Source: Nonomuraea lactucae (lineage in GTDB: Bacteria > Actinomycetota > Actinomycetes > Streptosporangiales > Streptosporangiaceae). From it: 64,000 bases of DNA. This document shows, in pieces, positions 54,877-62,645 of the stretch. The stretch lies in NCBI RefSeq assembly GCF_003313395.1, contig NZ_QNFZ01000048.1, positions 1 to 64,000 on the forward strand, read 5' to 3'. Below the pieces are notes generated by a model, which ran no database searches, was not told the DNA's origin, and saw only the letters and a program-made list of their open reading frames with translations. How positions within the stretch are numbered: the first letter of the stretch is position 1; each line of letters starts with the position of its first letter. The position numbers and the translations under genes are program-made.

Positions 54877-54882
54877 TAACCT
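54877..54882 (+). promoter_or_regulatory. -10 box of the sigma-factor gene
   Basis: TAACCT is followed by exactly 7 nt and ATG at 54890, the leaderless spacing seen repeatedly in this window. Confidence 0.45.
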
Positions 54883-54889
54883 GGACGGC

Positions 54890-55843
54890 ATGGCTGATGC
54901 GGTACTGGCCGAGGCTGACCTGGTCCGCGAGGCGCAATCGGGGGATGTCACCGCTCTCGGGGTGCTGCTGGCCCGACACCAGGCGGACATGCGCGCGGTC
55001 GCTCTGAGCATCCTGGGATACGGCCCCGACGCCGAGGACGCCGTCCAGGAAGCCGCCCTGGTCGCGTTGCGCCGCATCGGGGACGTCCGCGATCCGCACG
55101 CGGTGGGGGCGTGGCTGCGGGCGGTCGTCCGGAACGTCTGCCGGATGCAACTTCGCACCAGAACCGCGGTGCCGACAGACGACATCGAGTCGCTCGCACC
55201 GCCGTGCGCCGAGCCCGACCCGGGCGAGCTGCTGGATCGGTACGCGACGCGGGACTGGATCTGGCGCGCCCTGCAGGAGCTGTCGCCCAACCTGCGACTG
55301 GTGACGATGCTGCGCCACTTCACGGGGGTGACCGCCTATGACCAGATCGCGGAGTTGTGCGCGGTGCCGGTGGGAACGGTGCGCAGCCGGCTCAGCCAGG
55401 CGCGGGCCAAGATCTCCGAAGCGCTGCTGGCGACTTCGAGGCTGGCACACGACGATGTGGCGGCGCTGACCGAGGCATGCCGCCGGGACGCTGAGGAGAC
55501 GCTGCGGGCCGCGGAGCGCGGCTCGTTCGGTGAGGCGCTGGCGGCACAGTGGTCGCCGATGGTGGAGACGACGTGGGCCCGCGACAAGCACACGCACGGT
55601 CTTGACTATCCCGTGCAGGTGATGAACCGCAACCTCGACGACGGTGTGCGCCATCACCTGGCCAACGTCGTCGCCGGCCACGATGTGGTCATCTGGGAGA
55701 CCGACCTGACCAATCCCCCCGACGACCCCTTCCACTGTCCACCGGCGTCCGTGTGGGTGATGTTCATGGAGCAGGGCCGGGTGGGGCGGCTGCGGGTGTT
55801 CCATCCCCGGCATCATGGCGGCCCCTCGAGGCCGTCGCGCTGA
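54890..55843 (+). CDS. Sigma-70 family (ECF-like) RNA polymerase sigma factor
   Basis: A 317-residue sigma factor. Region 2 at residues ~8-75 (LLARHQADMRAVALSILG, DAEDAVQEAALVALRRI), region 4 at ~120-180 (LSPNLRLVTMLRHFTGVTAY, VPVGTVRSRLSQARAKI) and a C-terminal extension of ~120 residues containing VMFMEQGRVGRLRVFHPR, reminiscent of SnoaL-like tails in large ECF groups that gate activity. No anti-sigma gene is adjacent. The start at 54890 is set by TAACCT 7 nt upstream. Confidence 0.85.
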   Translation: MADAVLAEADLVREAQSGDVTALGVLLARHQADMRAVALSILGYGPDAEDAVQEAALVALRRIGDVRDPHAVGAWLRAVVRNVCRMQLRTRTAVPTDDIESLAPPCAEPDPGELLDRYATRDWIWRALQELSPNLRLVTMLRHFTGVTAYDQIAELCAVPVGTVRSRLSQARAKISEALLATSRLAHDDVAALTEACRRDAEETLRAAERGSFGEALAAQWSPMVETTWARDKHTHGLDYPVQVMNRNLDDGVRHHLANVVAGHDVVIWETDLTNPPDDPFHCPPASVWVMFMEQGRVGRLRVFHPRHHGGPSRPSR

Positions 55844-55965
55844 CCGTCACTGGCCTGGCCGGCTGAGGTCGGCTCCGGGTGGCGCGTACCGATTCGCCGA
55901 CTGATCGAACTTCTGGCGTGGCCGGCGCATCTTGCGGGTGCCAACAAGTAACCCAGGGGGACATC

Positions 55966-56436
55966 ATGTCGAAACCTCAGCCGGCCGCTCTTGACGGAGA
56001 CGCCGATTGCGACGTTCGCATGTCGGTACGGATCGGGCGAGCCGCCTTACGGCACCGCCGGTATTCCGCGCGCCATGTCCGCCGCGCTCACCGAGCCGCG
56101 GGCGTACCGCGAAGCCTCTGCGGTGGATGCCGTGAACGGCCCGCCGACCGGCGGGCGGGCGGGGCGCGGTCGGTTCCGGCCGAGGCGGGCCCGCCTCGGC
56201 CGGTGCTGGTGGCAGCACTGACGGAGCGTGAGCTGGAGGTTCTCCGGCTGGCGGCCCAGGGGCTGAGCAACCGGGAGATCGGCGAGCGGCTGGTGATCTC
56301 CAGCCGGACCGTCGGGCACCACCTCTCCCACGTCTACGACAAGACCGGGCAGCGGACCCGGGCCAGTGTGGCCGTGTTCGCCATCGAGCATGGCTTGCTC
56401 GCCCGACCATCTGCGGCGGCCCCGCTGGTCGGATAG
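55966..56436 (+). pseudogene. LuxR-type regulator remnant (HD-domain/LuxR family)
   Basis: The C-terminal 75 codons encode an intact LuxR helix-turn-helix: ALTERELEVLRLAAQGLSNR, EIGERLVISSRTVGHHLSHV. The preceding frame is Arg-rich and unlike any domain, whereas the neighbouring frame reads PPYGTAGIPRAMSAALTEPR, as before the HTH of HD-domain/LuxR proteins. A frameshift plus loss of the N-terminus is the simplest reading. A good start (ATG 55966 with GGGGGA) means a 156-residue truncated protein could still be made. Confidence 0.55.
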
Positions 56437-56509
56437 GTCGGTTGGCCGATGTCGCTCCAGGTGGACGTCAGTGATCCTTGATGCCGCGGGGTCGGGGAGA
56501 GAGGGCCGG

Positions 56510-57391
56510 ATGAACGCCGGTTTGAGCGCCCCGCAGGAATCGAGGGAGCATTCTGTGTACGATTATCCCCGCCTGGACATGGAGATGGCCGAGCTCGCCG
56601 AGGCCGAGGCCATGTTCCGGTTCGAGTCGGGTGCGCGCGCCGAGGTTCGGGCCGCTCTCGGCATAGAATGCGCCCGGCTCGGCGGCGGTGTCGTCCTGTC
56701 CATGCGCGACGACCCGACGGGCTACTGGAGCAAGGCGCTGGGATTCGGCTTCGCCGAGCCCGTCACGGCTGAGCTCATCAAGGAGATCTGCGAGTTCTAC
56801 CGGTCCAGGGCCGTTCCGATGGCCGTCCTGCAGCTCGCGCCCTGGGTGCTGCCCACCGACTGGGAGCAGATCTGTGCCGAGCACGGGCTGGCCGCAGGAC
56901 CGCCGTGGGTGAAACTCGTGCGCGACCTGCCTGGCTGGACGAGGATTCCGGAGCCGGGGCTGCGGGTCGAGCGGGTCGACGAGCGGGAGGCGCGGCGATG
57001 GGCATCAGTCCTGATGCGTGGTTTCGGCATGCCGCAGGGGCCGCTCGTGGAGATGGCGGCCGCCGCCGTCGGGCGGCCGGGTTTCCACGCCTACGCCATC
57101 AGGTTCGACGGGAAGGTGACGGCGTCGGCAGGGATGTACGTGGACGGTGACGTGGCCCAGCTCTTCGGCGCCGCCACATTGCCGTCCCATCGCCGCCGTG
57201 GCGCCCAGTCCGCGTTGCTGCGGGCGCGCATCCGCGACGCCTGGGCGCTCGGCTGCCGGCTGATGTTCGCGGAGACGGCGGGCGAGCAGGCGGGCGCGCA
57301 CAATTCGTCCCTGCACAACATGCTGAAAGCGGGGTTCGAGAGGCTGTACGTACGGCAGAACTGGACCTGGCAGCGGAGTCCCGCGGGGTGA
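56510..57391 (+). CDS. GNAT family N-acetyltransferase
   Basis: A 293-residue protein with the acetyl-CoA fold in its C-terminal half: GKVTASAGMYVDGDVAQLFG, the pyrophosphate loop LPSHRRRGAQSALLRARI and NMLKAGFERLYVRQNW near the end. The N-terminal half resembles a second, degenerate GNAT-like domain. Substrate unknown. ATG at 56510 has GAGAGAGG 5 nt upstream; GTG at 56555 with GGAG 6 nt upstream is an equally reasonable shorter start. A long hairpin follows the stop. Confidence 0.83.
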   Translation: MNAGLSAPQESREHSVYDYPRLDMEMAELAEAEAMFRFESGARAEVRAALGIECARLGGGVVLSMRDDPTGYWSKALGFGFAEPVTAELIKEICEFYRSRAVPMAVLQLAPWVLPTDWEQICAEHGLAAGPPWVKLVRDLPGWTRIPEPGLRVERVDEREARRWASVLMRGFGMPQGPLVEMAAAAVGRPGFHAYAIRFDGKVTASAGMYVDGDVAQLFGAATLPSHRRRGAQSALLRARIRDAWALGCRLMFAETAGEQAGAHNSSLHNMLKAGFERLYVRQNWTWQRSPAG

Positions 57392-57396
57392 ACCGG

Positions 57397-57436
57397 CCCG
57401 GACCCGTGCACCGGCTGCGCGATGCACGGGTCCGGG
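57397..57436 (+). terminator. Terminator hairpin after the GNAT gene
   Basis: CCCGGACCCGTGCA and its perfect complement form a 14-bp stem over a 12-nt loop. Confidence 0.7.
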
Positions 57437-57514
57437 AGCCCGGACGGTGGTCAGCTTCAAGCTGTTAGTCACGCCGAGTACCGGAGTTTGGGCAATAGAG
57501 TTCTTTTTGTGCCG

Positions 57515-57834
57515 TTATGGTGTTTCCTCCGAGGGGTGTTACGTTATGACTTCTTTATCCACTCCAACCGATGTCCGTTTCGCCAATTTACTGATGGATA
57601 GTTTCGGCCGTATCGTCGGGTCGTCCCTGCTGCCCGCTGGCGTCGACGAGAGGGACGTATCGCGGTGGCTCTACTTATGGTGTTTCCTCCGAGGGGTGTT
57701 ACGTTATGACTTCTTTATCCACTCCAACCGATGTCCGTTTCGCCAATTTACTGATGGATAGTTTCGGCCGTATCGTCGGGTCGTCCCTGCTGCCCGCTGG
57801 CGTCGACGAGAGGGACGTATCGCGGTGGCTCTAC
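57515..57834. repeat. Perfect 160-bp tandem duplication
   Basis: Bases 57515-57674 are repeated without a mismatch at 57675-57834. The unit contains the ribosome site, ATG and first 43 codons of the MEKHLA-domain gene. As 160 is not a multiple of three, the upstream copy runs out of frame in the second copy and stops at 57761. The identity of the copies implies a recent event or an assembly artefact. Confidence 0.97.
57546..57761 (+). pseudogene. Truncated duplicate of the MEKHLA gene start
   Basis: 71 codons: the first 43 are identical to the start of the MEKHLA-domain gene, the rest are out-of-frame translation of the second copy. Because it keeps the original ribosome site and overlaps the true start at 57706 by 56 nt, it may act as an upstream ORF. 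Confidence 0.6.
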
Positions 57835-58209
57835 GAGGACGCCCCGTTCGTCCTGCTCGCGCATGACACCTCGGCGGACCCGTTGTTCGTTTACGCGAAC
57901 CGTACGGCCCAGCGTTGCTTCGAGTACAGCTGGGACGAGATCGTCGGCATGCCGTCGCGGCTTTCGGCCGAGGCGCCGAATCGCGAGGAGCGCCAGCGGC
58001 TCTTGGATGGCGTCCGGCGACACGGCTACGTTGATGACTACCGAGGCCTGCGGATCGCGAGGTCCGGACGTCGTTTCTGGATAGATGAGGCGATCGTGTG
58101 GAACCTCGTTGACGACGAGGGAACGCGTCATGGACAAGCTGCGCTCGTCCGCCGGTGGACAGATGCGTCACGGGCGCTTGGGTGCGCCGGTTCCTCCAAA
58201 CCTTCGTAG
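57706..58209 (+). CDS. MEKHLA (PAS-like) domain protein
   Basis: A 167-residue cytoplasmic protein. Residues ~15-150 match the MEKHLA domain, a PAS-related sensor: LLAHDTSADPLFVYANRTAQ, CFEYSWDEIVGMPSRLSAEA, GRRFWIDEAIVWNLVDDEG. Signal and partners are unknown. ATG at 57706 lies in the second copy of a 160-bp duplication, with GAGGGG 9 nt upstream. The last ~15 residues (SRALGCAGSSKPS) are unlike the family, so the C-terminus may have been altered. Confidence 0.8.
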   Translation: MTSLSTPTDVRFANLLMDSFGRIVGSSLLPAGVDERDVSRWLYEDAPFVLLAHDTSADPLFVYANRTAQRCFEYSWDEIVGMPSRLSAEAPNREERQRLLDGVRRHGYVDDYRGLRIARSGRRFWIDEAIVWNLVDDEGTRHGQAALVRRWTDASRALGCAGSSKPS

Positions 58210-58300
58210 ACTGCTGCGCGCAGGCTCGGCTGCGATGGCTTTCGGTAAGCCTGGGCCGCCGGCCAGGTCCGGCGCGGAGGACGCCTGAACCCGCCTTAGC

Positions 58301-58507
58301 CGGAAGCCGGCGGCCATCCGCAAGTGGCGCGAGCGGTACAACGCTCGCGTGGTGGGCCGCGCTGACAGGCGCGTCTTCTACGACTTCACCGACCTGGCCA
58401 CGATCGACGGCTGTATCAGCCGCCGGGAGGAGTCCCCTCGACTCCTGAGAAGCGCGACCAACTGCGCGCCAACCTCCACGCCCGATGGAAGGGCGGGCGC
58501 CGCCTAG
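58301..58507 (+). pseudogene. Fragment of an unidentified DNA-binding-like protein
   Basis: Plus strand reads AIRKWRERYNARVVGRADRR then VFYDFTDLATIDGCISRREE, then shifts frame to TPEKRDQLRANLHARWKGG. Style matches regulators of actinomycete mobile elements that read basic, Trp/Arg-rich recognition helices, but I cannot name the family. No start codon or ribosome site. Confidence 0.4.
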
Positions 58508-58584
58508 GCTGGTCCACTCGGAACACTGCGGCCGCTGGCGCGCCTCGAACAGGTCTGTGATCTCAGGCGTCCGTGGGCTGACGA

Positions 58585-58959
58585 TCACTCCGCCCATGGC
58601 GGGGTGAACGGCGCCATACCGGGCATGATCGCCCGCCCGCCTACGGGGAGGACCGCGACCAACTCGGCCGGTTCGTCGTGCGGGTTACCGATACCGAACG
58701 GGGTGTGCGCGGGCACGATCAGCGCGTCGCCCGCGCTGAGCGCGTGCTCCTCGCCTTCGATGATGGCGGTCAGACTTCCCGACAGCACGACGAAGATCTC
58801 CTCGCGGTCGACCGCGTGGCTGTCGGCGGGCATGCCGGGTGCGATGGCGAACCGCCAGGCGCAGGTCTCGGTGGCGCCCCTGCTGGGGGCCGCGAGGCCG
58901 GTGGCGGTGACGTGCGGGAGGGCGAAGGTGGGGGCGTCGGCCCCGGAGATGACCGGCAC
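58585..58959 (-). CDS. Cupin domain protein, copy 2
   Basis: A 124-residue single-domain beta-barrel: SHAVDREEIFVVLSGSLTAI is cupin motif 1 and AGDALIVPAHTPFGIGNPHD motif 2. It is a clear paralogue of the protein encoded just upstream (shared APSRGATETC, LVAVLPVG). Metal ligands are partly replaced, so a binding or regulatory role is as likely as an enzyme. GTG at 58959 follows AAGGA by 8 nt; 21 bp separates it from its paralogue. Confidence 0.82.
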   Translation of the reverse strand: MPVISGADAPTFALPHVTATGLAAPSRGATETCAWRFAIAPGMPADSHAVDREEIFVVLSGSLTAIIEGEEHALSAGDALIVPAHTPFGIGNPHDEPAELVAVLPVGGRAIMPGMAPFTPPWAE

Positions 58960-58980
58960 GGGAGAGGTCCTTTCGGGTGG

Positions 58981-59355
58981 CTATTGCGCGGTCGGGGGCA
59001 CGAAGGGGTCGCCGCCGTTCATGCGGGCGAGCGCGCCCACCGGGAGCGCCGCGACCAACTCCAGTGGTTCGTCGTGCGGGTTGGCGAGGCTGAACAGTGT
59101 GTGCGCGGGCACCACGATCGCGTCGCCGGCGGACACCTCGTGCTCGACGCCGTCCAGCGTGGCGGTCGCCCGGCCGGACAGCACGATAAGCACCTCTTCG
59201 TGGTCGAACGAGTGCTCGGCGGGAAGCGCCCCAGGACTCACATGGGTACGCCAGACGCAGGTCTCCTTCGCGCCCCGGCTAGGGGAGGCCAGGCCGGTGA
59301 AGGTCGTGTGGCCGACGGTGAAGGTGGGAGCGGTGGCTCCTCGGACGATAGGCAC
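58981..59355 (-). CDS. Cupin domain protein, copy 1
   Basis: A 124-residue cupin with motifs AEHSFDHEEVLIVLSGRATA and AGDAIVVPAHTLFSLANPHD. GTG at 59355 stands 7 nt after GGAGG. It is the first gene of the pair and divergent from a MarR regulator; two palindromic sites lie between them, so the pair is probably repressed by that regulator. Confidence 0.83.
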   Translation of the reverse strand: MPIVRGATAPTFTVGHTTFTGLASPSRGAKETCVWRTHVSPGALPAEHSFDHEEVLIVLSGRATATLDGVEHEVSAGDAIVVPAHTLFSLANPHDEPLELVAALPVGALARMNGGDPFVPPTAQ

Positions 59356-59370
59356 GGTGTATCCTCCAGA

Positions 59371-59407
59371 GATATACAACCAAGGTTTACAACCATGGTT
59401 GTATATC
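59371..59407. promoter_or_regulatory. MarR operator region
   Basis: The region is framed by GATATACAACCA and TGGTTGTATATC. Within it, TACAACCATGGTTGTA (59388-59403) is a perfect 16-bp palindrome and TACAACCAAGGTTTA (59375-59389) an imperfect second copy. Position between divergent marR and cupin genes strongly suggests a dimeric MarR binding site controlling both. Confidence 0.7.
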
Positions 59408-59440
59408 TTGGGTGGTGACTGTGTCAACCGGAGGCCAGGG

Positions 59441-59899
59441 ATGGATGAGATCGACTTCGGCGTGCTGCTCGGGCTGGCCTATCACCAGTTCGTCGCCGAG
59501 CTGCACGCCCATCTGGCCGGTGCGGGCTTCACCGGTATCCGGCCGACCTTCGGCTACGCGTTCAGGGTGCTGGCCAGAGAGGAGCTGACCACCAGCCAGC
59601 TCGCCGCCCGACTCCAGATCACGCCGCAGGGGGCCGCCAAGACGGTCGAGGAGATGGTGGCCGCGGGCTACGTGAAGCGGACCCCGGACCCGGCCGATGG
59701 ACGGGTGAAGCGGCTCAACCTGACCGATCGCTGCCGGGCGCTGATGGCGTCCGCGCAGGAGTTCCACGCTGACTTCGAGCGACGCCTCGAAGCAGACCTC
59801 GGCAAGGCGCGGGTGGCCGACCTACGTGAGGTGCTCACCACGATCATGGAGCGGAACGAGTCCCCCGACGGCCTCGCTCGCGCACTCAGGCAGATCTAA
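59441..59899 (+). CDS. MarR family transcriptional regulator
   Basis: A 152-residue winged-helix repressor: FRVLAREELTTSQLAARLQI, TPQGAAKTVEEMVAAGYVKR (recognition helix) and TPDPADGRVKRLNLT (wing). ATG at 59441 follows GGAGG by 6 nt. Divergent from two cupin genes, with perfect and imperfect palindromes in between; autoregulation plus control of the cupins is the expected arrangement. The inducing ligand is unknown. Confidence 0.88.
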   Translation: MDEIDFGVLLGLAYHQFVAELHAHLAGAGFTGIRPTFGYAFRVLAREELTTSQLAARLQITPQGAAKTVEEMVAAGYVKRTPDPADGRVKRLNLTDRCRALMASAQEFHADFERRLEADLGKARVADLREVLTTIMERNESPDGLARALRQI

Positions 59900-59983
59900 T
59901 CCGAAAATCGGACAGTAACTGGCAGGCGGCAGCGAACCCCGGCGTTGGAGGTGCACGGGCATCCGTACGAGATCCCGTAAGCC

Positions 59984-60247
59984 TATGTCCGGCGGCGCAC
60001 CGACTCCCACGAAGACGCCGCCTACGCCCTCGCCGAGACGTTCACCACGGCCTGGCGCCGCCTCGACGACATTCCCGAGGAGCGGGACGCGCGCCTGCGG
60101 CTGTTCGGCGTGGCCCGCCGCGTGCTGGCCAACGGCCGCCGGGCCGAGTCGCACCGCAGCGAGCTGGTGGAACGGCTCGGCCGGGAGCTCGCCGTGTGGG
60201 CGGAGTCGGCCAGGCCCGGCGGCGCACTCCCCGGCGTGCGCGAGGAT
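59984..60247 (+). pseudogene. ECF sigma factor remnant (region 2)
   Basis: The frame reads RRRTDSHEDAAYALAETFTT, then AWRRLDDIPEERDARLRLFG and VARRVLANGRRAESHRSELV, the sigma-70 region 2 and linker of an ECF factor. It lacks a start (a stop codon lies just upstream) and region 4, and runs into unrelated sequence. Confidence 0.5.
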
Positions 60248-60412
60248 CGGATTCGGCGTGGCGCTACCGCTGGATTTTCTCCTGGCACAAACTCAGGTGT
60301 TCCCGTTCCAACTGTCCGGATTCTCCCGCACGTTCCCTGCAGGAAGCGACCCGGATAGTTGCTGGGCCATTGCCGGACCACAAAGCATGGCCACAGACGG
60401 ACACCGTCGGGC

Positions 60413-61135
60413 ATGAACCGCAACGGGAACGCCCGCGACGAGCTTCTGGTCCGCGAGAAGGTCCACACCCGCGAGGGCGACGCCATCGCCGCGGCCCGCC
60501 GCCGGCTGCCGATGGTGGAGCTCGACGGGACGGTCGAGGTCGTCGGACCCGACGGCCCGGTCCCGTTCCTGGACCTGTTCCAGGGGCGCGACGAACTCGT
60601 GGTCTACAAGCACATGTGGTACGGCGGCGCGCCGCACCAGGGGCAGTGCGAGGGCTGCACCACCACGGCCTGGCACCTGAAGGACGCTGTCTACCTCAAC
60701 ACCCGCGGCGTCTCGTTCGCCATCCTGACCACGGGCCGGTGGGACGAGGTGGCCTCCTACGTCGAGTTCATGGGCTACACCCAGCCCTGGTACTCGGTGC
60801 GCGACGTGGACGCGCCGGTCGGCGGCAGCATGGGTTACATCACCTGCTTCCTGCGCGACGGCGACCGCGTGTTCCCCACCTACTCCACGACGGGCCGTGG
60901 CAACGAGCCGGTCAACGGGTCCCTCGGCCTGCTCGACATGACGCCCTACGGCCGCGGCGAGGCGTGGGAGGACACGCCCGAGGGCTGGCCCGAGGGGCGC
61001 CGCCCGTGCTGGTTCTGGCGCTCGGACGCGGACGGGAACGCCACCTGGGGCCCGACCAGCGGCCCCGTGCCGCAGTGGACCCGCCCCGGCGCGACCCCCG
61101 TGGAGACCCTCGGCCGGCACGGCCACCACCACTGA
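60413..61135 (+). CDS. DUF899 (thioredoxin-like) family protein
   Basis: A 240-residue protein of the DUF899 family with a thioredoxin-like fold: ELLVREKVHTREGDAIAAAR at the start, LVVYKHMWYGGAPHQGQCEG with a C-x-x-C (CEGC) pair, YVEFMGYTQPWYSVRD and VFPTYSTTGRG. Redox chemistry is plausible but no reaction is established. ATG at 60413; the ribosome site is weak. It lies between a sigma remnant and a convergent DUF1062 gene. Confidence 0.83.
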   Translation: MNRNGNARDELLVREKVHTREGDAIAAARRRLPMVELDGTVEVVGPDGPVPFLDLFQGRDELVVYKHMWYGGAPHQGQCEGCTTTAWHLKDAVYLNTRGVSFAILTTGRWDEVASYVEFMGYTQPWYSVRDVDAPVGGSMGYITCFLRDGDRVFPTYSTTGRGNEPVNGSLGLLDMTPYGRGEAWEDTPEGWPEGRRPCWFWRSDADGNATWGPTSGPVPQWTRPGATPVETLGRHGHHH

Positions 61136-61183
61136 CGCGCCTGCGTCGACGGCGTCGGCAAAGGTGTTCGGCCGGAAGGTGAA

Positions 61184-61236
61184 GGACTCCTGGTAGGAGA
61201 GGCGTTGTTCAGGCTTGCCAGTCTTACCAGGAGTCC
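61184..61236. repeat. 12-bp inverted repeat with 29-bp loop
   Basis: GGACTCCTGGTA and its exact complement frame 29 bp. It could be a terminator for the DUF899 gene or the two fused ends of a lost insertion sequence, since the right arm continues as a transposon-end-like GGACTCCTGGTAAGACTGG on the other strand. Confidence 0.5.
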
Positions 61237-61290
61237 GGGCGGATTTCGCACGGATGCTTGAGGGGATCGCGCGCCGCGGCTACAGCCCCG

Positions 61291-61851
61291 CTAGTCTCCG
61301 GCCATCACGGTAAAGGTGAACCCGGCGCTCGTCGGACGGCGCAGCGGAATGTCGCACTTGATCCGGCGCAGCACCTCGTTCCTGCTGAGGCCGAGCCCCT
61401 GTGCGATGAGCCGGTCCGGGCGCACCGGTATCGGATCCTCGAAGACGACCTCCACCTGGACCGGCCACGCCTCGTCCAGCCATGCCGGCGAAGTGTCCAG
61501 CCGCCAGGCCCCTTTCCAGTCCAGGGTGAAGCGGTTGCGCCGGGCGAGCAGCGGATCCAACAGCCTGGACGCCACCAGCTCCGGATCGTTGGCGTGGTAG
61601 CGGTCGAGCTCGGCCGGATCGAAGGAGGTGACCGACGCTCGCTCGTGCACGGTGAGCTTGCTCGTCCGATCGCAGGACACGCAGCGGACCAGCAGCCACA
61701 CGTCCAGCAGCTTGCCGTTGGCGTTGACGCGGAACCTGCCCTCGCCGGTGGTGGCCGACTCCGACCAACAGCGCACGCACCGCAACGACAGCAGAGGCAG
61801 CCTGGTCCGACGGACGACCCAGGGCAGCACAGTATGAGGTTGTGAAGACAT
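61291..61851 (-). CDS. DUF1062 family protein
   Basis: A 186-residue soluble protein with two Cys-x-x-Cys pairs (SLRCVRCWSES and VRCVSCDRTS) that look zinc-binding, then a helical region (DRYHANDPELVASRLLDPLL) and a C-terminal FEDPIPVRPDRLIAQGLGLS segment, matching DUF1062. Function unknown; probably nucleic-acid or protein binding. ATG at 61851 has AGAGAG 3 nt upstream. Confidence 0.82.
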   Translation of the reverse strand: MSSQPHTVLPWVVRRTRLPLLSLRCVRCWSESATTGEGRFRVNANGKLLDVWLLVRCVSCDRTSKLTVHERASVTSFDPAELDRYHANDPELVASRLLDPLLARRNRFTLDWKGAWRLDTSPAWLDEAWPVQVEVVFEDPIPVRPDRLIAQGLGLSRNEVLRRIKCDIPLRRPTSAGFTFTVMAGD

Positions 61852-62067
61852 GATCTCTCTAGACCTGACACGAGGCCGATTGCGCGCGACCTCAAACGCC
61901 GTATGACCGGGCGCACACGGACAGCCCGGCAGAGCCGACGGGAGGGTCGGCTTGAAGGTGAGCGGAAGAAGGTGTCAGGTCTAAAGAGCAGGCGGGGTCA
62001 CGCGGTTTGTCCTCTGTCCTCACTGCGACGGGGCCGCAGGCAACCTACGGGAACGCGGGAGGAAGCC

Positions 62068-62310
62068 TCAAACGGTTTTCCGGCGGCGGTGCTCCCTGGT
62101 GCCCGCGACGGCCGTGCTGCATGGCAGACCGTTCGGGCGCACGCCGCTGAGGCAGGCGGCCGCAGAGTCGCTGGCGTCGTTTCGCGCCTCGGTGAAGTCC
62201 AGGTCGTGGCCCTGCCAGGAGACGCTGGCGCCGTCGCGGAGATGGGCGGTGATCAGCCGGATGATGGCGCAGCCGGCAAGTTCCCGAGCAGGAACGCCAG
62301 CCCTCGGCGG
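62068..62310 (-). pseudogene. Pentapeptide-like protein fragment
   Basis: The minus strand reads CAIIRLITAHLRDGASVSWQ then GHDLDFTEARNDASDSAAAC, resembling the segment just before the repeats in actinobacterial pentapeptide-type proteins. No start, no repeats and no clear end; a degraded fragment at best. Confidence 0.3.
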
Positions 62311-62363
62311 GTAAGCGAACGGAGTCGGTGGTTTGGACTTCAAGGTCCGGGCAGATGCGGGGC

Positions 62364-62597
62364 ATGAACGGACAGGACGAGGTGCCAGCGGACCTGCCGG
62401 CCGCGGTCGGCCGTGTCGACGGGGAGAGCGACACCATCGCCGCACGGGCCGGAGTCGAGGTCCGCGAGACGCGACGCCCGATACCGGCGGAGCCCGTTGA
62501 GGCGCCCCTCGATCCCGAACACAAGGTCGAGCAGGAACGACGCGAGGCAACCGAGAACGGTGAGGATGTGCGCCCCGATGCCGAGCCCACCGACTGA
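62364..62597 (+). CDS. Small charged hypothetical protein
   Basis: A possible 77-residue protein, very rich in Glu, Arg, Asp and Pro, hydrophilic throughout, probably disordered. ATG at 62364 with only GCGGGG nearby. Codon bias is acceptable but the composition allows a chance frame. No homologue recognised. Confidence 0.4.
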   Translation: MNGQDEVPADLPAAVGRVDGESDTIAARAGVEVRETRRPIPAEPVEAPLDPEHKVEQERREATENGEDVRPDAEPTD

Positions 62598-62645
62598 GCT
62601 TGCTCTCTAACGTGTACGCGAGCACGGAAGGGCGGGAAAGGGACT

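Noticed and set aside
57447..57761. A separate 104-residue protein starting at 57447
   Set aside because: The part before 57546 has no ribosome site; the rest is the duplicated MEKHLA start running out of frame.
50449..62640. An intact integrative and conjugative element
   Set aside because: Both integrases are broken and no replication, FtsK-type transfer or excisionase gene is present.
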